Assembly (NCBI RefSeq): GCF_015558675.1
Contig: NZ_JADMOL010000002.1
Location: forward strand, 460,138 to 511,046
From: Paenibacillus sp. 1001270B_150601_E10
Lineage (GTDB): Bacteria > Bacillota > Bacilli > Paenibacillales > Paenibacillaceae
Reading direction: 5' to 3'
Length of the DNA: 50,909 nucleotides
This document shows, in pieces, positions 46,601-50,909 of this stretch; position 1 is the stretch's first letter; each line of letters opens with the position of its first letter. The translations under genes and the position numbers were made by a program. A model generated the notes under the pieces. It was given only the letters and a program-made list of their open reading frames with translations, did not search any database and was not told the DNA's origin.

Positions 46601-46860
46601 GTCTTAAAGTCACGCATGTGAAGAAGCTGACAGAAGGCTCTCCTAACATCTTGGATCTCATCCGCAACGGCGAGGCACACTTTGTAGTCAACACCCTTAC
46701 AAAGGGCAAGACGCCTGAGCGCGATGGATTCCGTATCCGCCGTGAGGCTGTAGAGAATGGTGTCGTATGTATGACATCGCTCGATACCGTACGCGCGCTG
46801 CTTGAAATGCTTGAAACGATTAACTTCTCATCGAGACCGATGCCAACCGTTCAAGCTTAA
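43642..46860 (+). CDS. carB: Carbamoyl-phosphate synthase large subunit
   Basis: A 1072-residue enzyme with duplicated ATP-grasp halves. The first half begins [29 protein letters not shown] and carries [12 protein letters not shown]. The second begins about residue 555 with [24 protein letters not shown] and carries [11 protein letters not shown]. The C-terminal MGS-like allosteric domain (about 930-1060, [13 protein letters not shown]) would bind effectors such as UMP. It starts 1 nt after carA. Confidence 0.97.
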   Translation: MPKRNELKKILVIGSGPIVIGQAAEFDYAGTQACEALKEEGFEVVLINSNPATIMTDTNMADKVYIEPITLDFVRQIIRQERPDGLLPTLGGQTGLNMAVELARAGVLEQENVRLLGTQLDAIERAEDRDLFRELMRELEQPVPESDIVTSVQQAVDFANQIGYPIIVRPAYTLGGTGGGICDNEEQLRDVVASGIRYSPIGQCLIEKSIAGMKEVEYEVMRDANDNCIVVCNMENFDPVGVHTGDSIVVAPSQTLSDREYQMLRSASLKIIRALNIEGGCNVQFALDPDSYQYYVIEVNPRVSRSSALASKATGYPIAKMAAKIAVGYTLDEIVNPVTGQTYACFEPTLDYIVSKIPRWPFDKFTQANRKLGTQMKATGEVMAIGRTFEESIHKAIRSLEIGAHRLYLKGTDELLQETLEARLKSPDDERLFLIAEAYRRGYTLQQIHDLTKVDWWFLDKLERMIKFEDQLTAEENLSSETLYEAKRMGFTDRAIAEIRSAKLSVGTHLTEAEVRTSRKEKGFIPVYKMVDTCAAEFEATTPYYYSTYETENEVTESTKEKIVVLGSGPIRIGQGIEFDYSTVHAVWAIQDAGYEAVIINNNPETVSTDFSTSDRLYFEPLFFEDVMNVIEQEKPIGVIVQFGGQTAINLAAPLAKAGVKILGTSLESIDEAEDRKKFEALLSRLNIAQPKGSTVTSVDEAVGTAQGLGYPVLVRPSYVLGGRAMEIVYSDQELLSYMEQAVKINPDHPVLIDRYMLGKEVEVDAICDGETLLIPGIMEHIERAGVHSGDSIAVYPPQHLKEELKQKVVDITIRIAKELKTVGLVNIQFVIYKDEVYVIEVNPRSSRTVPFLSKVTNIPMANVATKLIMGSKLEYLGYQEGLWPEDEHVSVKVPVFSFAKLRRVEPTLGPEMKSTGEVMGRDKQYAKALYKGLIGSGMKIPATGSIICTVADKDKEEAVELMRGFFNLGYKIIATGGTAQALEDAGLKVTHVKKLTEGSPNILDLIRNGEAHFVVNTLTKGKTPERDGFRIRREAVENGVVCMTSLDTVRALLEMLETINFSSRPMPTVQA

Positions 46861-46878
46861 TTTGATGATAAAGTGACA

Positions 46879-46903
46879 CAAGGAGGCCGATTGAGCCTCC
46901 TTG
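46879..46903 (+). other. Perfect hairpin in the carB-pyrF gap
   Basis: CAAGGAGGC (46879-46887), loop CGATTGA, GCCTCCTTG (46895-46903). It has no U-tract. Its 5' arm contains an AGGAGG Shine-Dalgarno-like sequence. It lies where many Bacilli carry pyrK and pyrD. Confidence 0.55.
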
Positions 46904-46965
46904 ACTTGCGAATAAAGGCTGAGATCAGCCAAGATTACCTATGTTTGATCGGAGGAAGTGAATCG

Positions 46966-47700
46966 ATGAAGTCATTAACCTTAGAGCAAGCGGCTAATCG
47001 TATTATGGTTGCACTTGATTACCCTGACGCTGAAGCTGCCAAGCAGTTGATGGTGCAACTAGAAGGCATTCCTTGCTATATGAAGGTTGGCATGCAGCTG
47101 TTCTATGCGGCAGGACCTGACTTTGTACGTGAGTTGAAGACTCGTGGATACCGCGTGTTCTTGGATGTGAAGATGCACGATATTCCGAATACGGTAAAGG
47201 GCGGTTCAAACAGTGTTACCAAGCTGGGGGTTGATATGTTCAACGTTCATGCGGCAGGCGGCGTCCAAATGATGAAAGCAGCCATGGAAGGCGTTGAAGA
47301 AGCGCTCGCTCATCATCAAGGTTTGGCTAAGCCTACTGTCATTGCTGTAACGCAGTTAACCAGCACGAGTCAAACGATGATGAACGAAGAGATTGGGATC
47401 CCTGGTCTAGTGACCGATAGTGTCGTACGTTACGCGCAACTGACGAAGGAGGCAGGACTCCATGGTGTAGTCGCATCTCCGCAGGAAGTGACGCTTATCA
47501 AGCAGGCGTGCGGAGAGGCATTCCAAACAATTACGCCAGGCATTCGCCCTGCAGGCAGCGCCGTAGGGGATCAAAGTCGTGTGATGACACCTGAACAAGC
47601 CTTTGCTCAAGGTACTGACTATGTTGTGATTGGCCGTCCGATAACGGCTGCACCAAGCCCACGTAAAGCATTAGAATCTATATTGGAAGGATTGATCTAA
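46966..47700 (+). CDS. pyrF: Orotidine 5'-phosphate decarboxylase
   Basis: A 244-residue TIM-barrel enzyme that turns OMP into UMP. The substrate loop and catalytic tetrad lie in [22 protein letters not shown] and [16 protein letters not shown]. The phosphate loop is [20 protein letters not shown], then YVVIGRPI. The ATG at 46966 follows GGAGGAAG; the upstream open frame to 46873 covers the hairpin and is not conserved. Confidence 0.96.
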   Translation: MKSLTLEQAANRIMVALDYPDAEAAKQLMVQLEGIPCYMKVGMQLFYAAGPDFVRELKTRGYRVFLDVKMHDIPNTVKGGSNSVTKLGVDMFNVHAAGGVQMMKAAMEGVEEALAHHQGLAKPTVIAVTQLTSTSQTMMNEEIGIPGLVTDSVVRYAQLTKEAGLHGVVASPQEVTLIKQACGEAFQTITPGIRPAGSAVGDQSRVMTPEQAFAQGTDYVVIGRPITAAPSPRKALESILEGLI

Positions 47701-47701
47701 C

Positions 47702-48334
47702 ATGACAACTCTAGAACATACTATTGCCAAGCATCTTTTGAACATCAAGGCGGTTGCCCTACGTCCGAATGATCCATTTACTTGGACATCGGGGATCAAG
47801 TCTCCGATCTACTGCGACAATCGTCTGACGATGTCCTATCCAGAGATTCGCAATGCGATTGCAGAAGGCTTCGCGTCATTAGTGCGCGAGCTTGCTCCAG
47901 ATGCGGAAGTTATTGCAGGAACAGCAACTGCTGGTATTCCTCATGCAGCATGGGTGGCGGAAAAACTAAACTTGCCTATGGCTTATATTCGTGACAAGGC
48001 AAAAGGCCATGGAAAGCAAAATCAAATCGAAGGTCTTATCAAGGAAGGTCAAAAGGTTGTTGTGATCGAAGATTTGATCTCTACAGGCGGGAGCTCGCTA
48101 AAGGCTGCACTCGCTGTTAAAGAAGTTGGTGCGGAGCCAGTCGCTGTGCTTGCCATCTTCAGCTATCAGCTTGATAAAGCGGTGAAGGCTTTTGAAGAAG
48201 CTGGCATTCCGCTTCATACCTTGTCCAACTATACGGCTTTGATTGAAACTGCGCTTGAAGAGAAAGTCATTGAAGAGACCGATCTGGCCGTGCTTAAAGC
48301 ATGGCGCGAAGATCCAACATCGTGGGGAAAATAA
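47702..48334 (+). CDS. pyrE: Orotate phosphoribosyltransferase
   Basis: A 210-residue PRPP-dependent enzyme that turns orotate into OMP. Motifs are [57 protein letters not shown], and the PRPP site [14 protein letters not shown]. It is the last gene of the pyr operon, starting 1 nt after pyrF and ending before a strong terminator. Confidence 0.96.
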   Translation: MTTLEHTIAKHLLNIKAVALRPNDPFTWTSGIKSPIYCDNRLTMSYPEIRNAIAEGFASLVRELAPDAEVIAGTATAGIPHAAWVAEKLNLPMAYIRDKAKGHGKQNQIEGLIKEGQKVVVIEDLISTGGSSLKAALAVKEVGAEPVAVLAIFSYQLDKAVKAFEEAGIPLHTLSNYTALIETALEEKVIEETDLAVLKAWREDPTSWGK

Positions 48335-48376
48335 GTTCTCGATTGCTTGCAACTATATGAATCGTCTTAACGTTAT

Positions 48377-48420
48377 AAAGGGAGACAGAGCAGGGTTAGC
48401 CTGCTGTTGTCTCCCTTTTA
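48377..48420 (+). terminator. Terminator of the pyr operon
   Basis: AAAGGGAGACA (48377-48387) pairs with TGTCTCCCTTT (48408-48418), with an inner AGCAGG/CCTGCT stem and a following T-rich end. The 190 nt after it, to the PepSY gene, contain no recognisable gene. Confidence 0.9.
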
Positions 48421-48607
48421 ATATGTTGGCAACAGAATGATAACAATGTGAGGTGGTACATAAAAGGTGTGACCACTGCTGTTATCGTGGACTGATTCCA
48501 AACCACACCCGTATGGAGCCATGTAACGGCTATTCAAAGTCATGCCTATATTCTTGTGCTGAGTGCATGCAGAGTACGATCGTGTGGACGGCTAGCGATT
48601 GATTTGA

Positions 48608-49216
48608 TTAATCCCAGTCAACGTCCAGAATGACCCCAGTGGAGGAGACTTTGACATCGACGTCTTCACCGTTGTGCGAATCAATTTCGATCTCGTAAAC
48701 GATCTTGCCGTTATCGCGATCAACATCTACATCTTCAACTGTACCTGGCACCTTTGCTAAAGCGATATCGATCGCTTGCTGCTTGGTAATCTTACCAGCT
48801 GGCTTTTTGCTAGGAGCAGGTGGCGTTTGATTTTTAGCAGGAGCGTTGTGATTATCACGATCATCCTGGTCATCATCGTCATAAAGGTTCATGTCTTTCT
48901 CCCAGGTATACGCACCAGTGGATGCATGGATATAAAGCTCATCCTGGTCATCATCACGTTGATCGAATTCCACTTCATAGTACAAGGTGCCGTTAATGCG
49001 TTTGACATCGATTTCTTCAATCTTGCCATGATTGGATGCGTTAGCTGCAATTTTCTTCGCATGGTCTCTTGTTATCTTTACCGTAGAGGAAGCAGCTTGT
49101 GAAGCAGATGCTTTCTTCACATCCTCCTTCGCGCTGACAAGAGAGTTCATTCCAATGCCTGTTGTCAAAAGTGCTGCAGCTACCGTTGTGGTGATGATCC
49201 ATTTCTTTTTGCTCAT
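48608..49216 (-). CDS. Secreted protein with two PepSY-like domains
   Basis: About 202 residues. The signal peptide MSKKKWIITTTVAAALLTTG runs on to LVSA. Two PepSY repeats follow: KITRDHAKKIAANASNHG...LYYEVEFDQRDDDQDELYIHASTGAYTWEKD, and GKITKQQAIDIALAKVPGTVEDVDVDRDNGKIVYEIEID. A strongly acidic Asp-rich linker (DDDDQDDRDNHN) and a Pro/Lys stretch lie between them. PepSY proteins are thought to bind or inhibit peptidases or act with sensor kinases outside the membrane. AAAGGAG is placed well for the start at 49216, not for the ATGs upstream. Confidence 0.88.
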   Translation of the reverse strand: MSKKKWIITTTVAAALLTTGIGMNSLVSAKEDVKKASASQAASSTVKITRDHAKKIAANASNHGKIEEIDVKRINGTLYYEVEFDQRDDDQDELYIHASTGAYTWEKDMNLYDDDDQDDRDNHNAPAKNQTPPAPSKKPAGKITKQQAIDIALAKVPGTVEDVDVDRDNGKIVYEIEIDSHNGEDVDVKVSSTGVILDVDWD

Positions 49217-49335
49217 GTTTATCATTCTCCTTTGCATTCATTGCTCATGATCTGACAAGACCAAGTATAGATGGTGAGAATGAGAATGCCGTAAGAGAAA
49301 AATGAGAAATTGATGAGAGATCTGAAAGAAAAGGA

Positions 49336-49998
49336 TTAATCTTCATCCCATTCCAATGAAATGACTTCACCAGTATAAGCATTGATATAAATCTTAACTT
49401 CTTTATGATCAGCCGTATTTATTTCAATCTCATAAGCTAACAAATCATCATCATCCTCTAGCTCCACAGAGGTAATCGTACCCTTCACTTGCTTCAAAGC
49501 GATTTCCTTCGCTTGTTGTTTAGTAATACGAGCAGTTGATTCACCTTGATTAGAGGCTGAACCTCCTTGTGAAGATGAATCTGGCTTCGATGGGGGAGTT
49601 GGCTCTTTACCACTGCCATTGCTGGCACCAGGAGACGGAGCCGTTTGCTGATCGTTATCCTTGGTTGGAGCAGGTTCCGGCGTATTGCCCGATGGGTCCG
49701 TTGGCTTGGCTGCAGTCATTCTTGTCATCTTTTCAATATTGCCGTTTTCAGCATTGACTAAAATGGCATAGGTACCTTGCGCATTCGTAAGGGTGACGTC
49801 AAAGGAAGGGAAGGACTGCTGCTCGCTGCGGGCAATTTGCTCAATCGTTCCCTCATATTTTTGTTCAATTAACGAAATGATCTCATCCTGGCTTAGCAGC
49901 TCGTGATTGTCACGGGAGCTCCAATAAAGGATACCGATAATAAGGATTAGAATGAGTAGGATGGCTGCCGCTATGCTTCCGGTTCGTTTAAGTTTCAC
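49336..49998 (-). CDS. Membrane-anchored PepSY-domain protein
   Basis: 220 residues. An N-terminal membrane anchor (about 9-28, AAAILLILILIIGILYW) precedes a PepSY-like region (about 38-90, ISLIEQKYEGTIEQIAR, YAILVNAENGNIEKMTR). A Pro/Ser/Gly/Gln-rich linker follows (about 95-152), then a second PepSY domain (about 155-218, ARITKQQAKEIALKQVKGTITSVELEDDDDLLAYEIEI, NAYTGEVISLEWDED). The GTG start follows AAGGTGG. The order kinase, then PepSY, PepSY resembles B. subtilis ykoH-ykoI-ykoJ, so it likely belongs to the kinase's signalling unit. Confidence 0.87.
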   Translation of the reverse strand: MKLKRTGSIAAAILLILILIIGILYWSSRDNHELLSQDEIISLIEQKYEGTIEQIARSEQQSFPSFDVTLTNAQGTYAILVNAENGNIEKMTRMTAAKPTDPSGNTPEPAPTKDNDQQTAPSPGASNGSGKEPTPPSKPDSSSQGGSASNQGESTARITKQQAKEIALKQVKGTITSVELEDDDDLLAYEIEINTADHKEVKIYINAYTGEVISLEWDED

Positions 49999-50072
49999 AT
50001 AACCACCTTATTTCTCATGGGATGCGTTCATTATACAAGGTAAAGATGAGAAAACGCTGAGATTCTTATGCT

Positions 50073-50909
50073 TTAGACTTTGAACCAGAGCGTGAAGCAG
50101 GTGTACTCTCCTTCGGTGCTTTCTATTGAGAGCACCGCATCATGGGCGTCGGCGATTCGCTTCGCAATGGATAACCCTAAGCCAGTGCCGCCTGTGTCTC
50201 GGCTTCTCGCCCTGTCGACTCGGTAGAAGCGGTCGAAGATGTAAGGAAGGCTTTCCTTTGGTATCCCGATGCCATAGTCTTTGACTGCGATGTAAGGCTG
50301 ATCTTCTTTTAATCCAAAGTGAATCTCAATCGTTCCATTGCTGTAATGAATCGCATTATTCAACAGGATTAAGAGCAATTGCTTGAGCTTCAGGCGATCG
50401 GCACAAACCTCAATCGTTTGATGAGGATACAGTTGAATGTCACGCTGATAGGTCGTTTCGAGTAGGTTTTTGAGCTCCTTGGCAAGCTCCAATAGATGGA
50501 CATCCGTCAGCTCAAGCGGGGAGTCGTTCTCATGTCGCGCCAAATCCAGCATTTGAAGCGTCATTTCTTTCATCCGGATCGATTCTGCATAGATGGCTTC
50601 AATCGATTCGTTCAAAATATCCGGATCATTGGCTCCCCAGCGTTTAAGCAGGCTCGCATAGCTCTCGATCACCGTTAACGGAGTCTTAAGCTCATGTGAG
50701 GCATCCGAGACAAACTGCTGCTGCTTTTCATAGTTATCTTCTAATTTATCCATCATCGTATTGAAGGTCGTCGCTAGCTGAGACAGCTCGTCCCTTGTGC
50801 TTTGCCGATGCTCAAGGCGAATAAACTGATTGCTGCGCTCAATATGCTTCATCGTTGCGATCATATCTGAAAGCGGCTTTAGAATAAGCCTGCTAAGAAG
50901 ATGGCCTGC
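50073..50909 (-). CDS. Sensor histidine kinase, partial (cut by the window end)
   Basis: The visible 278 residues are the C-terminal part of a membrane sensor kinase; the frame continues past the window end without a stop. The HAMP domain is seen (LSRLILKPLSDMIATMKHI to DELSQLATTFNTMMDKLEDNYEKQ). The phosphoacceptor box is SDASHELKTPLTVIES, the N-box LLLILLNNAIHYS, and the G boxes VKDYGIGIPKE and GGTGLGLSIAKRI. The sensing and transmembrane parts and any response regulator lie outside. With the PepSY genes downstream it resembles YkoH or ArlS-type kinases; the exact orthologue is unsure. Confidence 0.93.
   Translation of the reverse strand, partial: AGHLLSRLILKPLSDMIATMKHIERSNQFIRLEHRQSTRDELSQLATTFNTMMDKLEDNYEKQQQFVSDASHELKTPLTVIESYASLLKRWGANDPDILNESIEAIYAESIRMKEMTLQMLDLARHENDSPLELTDVHLLELAKELKNLLETTYQRDIQLYPHQTIEVCADRLKLKQLLLILLNNAIHYSNGTIEIHFGLKEDQPYIAVKDYGIGIPKESLPYIFDRFYRVDRARSRDTGGTGLGLSIAKRIADAHDAVLSIESTEGEYTCFTLWFKV

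Overview
The window is a chromosomal segment of an endospore-forming, meso-diaminopimelate-type Firmicute. It looks most like Paenibacillaceae: the division and cell-wall (dcw) cluster runs into spoIIGA-sigE-sigG, then ylmC-ylmH/divIVA/ileS, lspA-rluD, an LL-diaminopimelate aminotransferase and the pyr operon. The genus is inferred from gene order and protein character, not from a search. Almost everything is on the + strand. There is no rRNA, tRNA, CRISPR array, transposase or phage gene.

Region 1 (1-19.2 kb) is the dcw cluster: rsmH, ftsL, pbpB, spoVD, murE, murF, mraY, murD, spoVE/ftsW, murG, murB, murA, divIB, ftsA, ftsZ. It holds lipid II synthesis, septal transpeptidases, a SEDS polymerase and the Z-ring proteins. 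Two genes are broken as given. rsmH lacks about 70 nt and murG about 23 nt from inside conserved domains, each causing a frameshift. murG is normally indispensable, so a sequence or assembly fault must be excluded before either is called a real pseudogene.

Region 2 (19.2-22.9 kb) is an accessory module between two strong terminators, sitting between ftsZ and spoIIGA. It encodes a class A flavodiiron protein, an NAD(P)H:rubredoxin reductase-like flavoprotein, a 55-residue rubredoxin and a Crp/Fnr-family regulator. Together these form a plausible electron chain, NAD(P)H to reductase to rubredoxin to flavodiiron protein to O2 or NO, with its own regulator. A 16-bp palindrome lies ahead of the regulator gene, and a site sharing one half of it lies ahead of the flavodiiron gene.

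Region 3 (22.9-34.4 kb) holds the mother-cell and forespore sigma genes (spoIIGA, sigE, sigG), the ylmC-pgeF-ylmE-sepF-ylmG-ylmH-divIVA division/growth string, and a long eukaryotic-like (type 2) isoleucyl-tRNA synthetase under a T-box leader. Region 4 (34.0-38.9 kb) holds a DUF5665-like membrane protein, a YteA/DksA-type zinc-finger protein, lspA, an RluD-type pseudouridine synthase, dapL and a small secreted orphan.

Region 5 (39.1-48.4 kb) is the pyrimidine operon pyrR-pyrB-pyrC-carA-carB-pyrF-pyrE. It starts from a near-consensus promoter and a PyrR attenuator that is unusually long and contains a possible 43-codon ORF. pyrP, pyrK and pyrD are absent from the operon. Region 6 (48.6 kb to the end, - strand) has two PepSY proteins downstream of a sensor kinase cut off by the window edge, similar in layout to B. 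subtilis ykoGHIJ.
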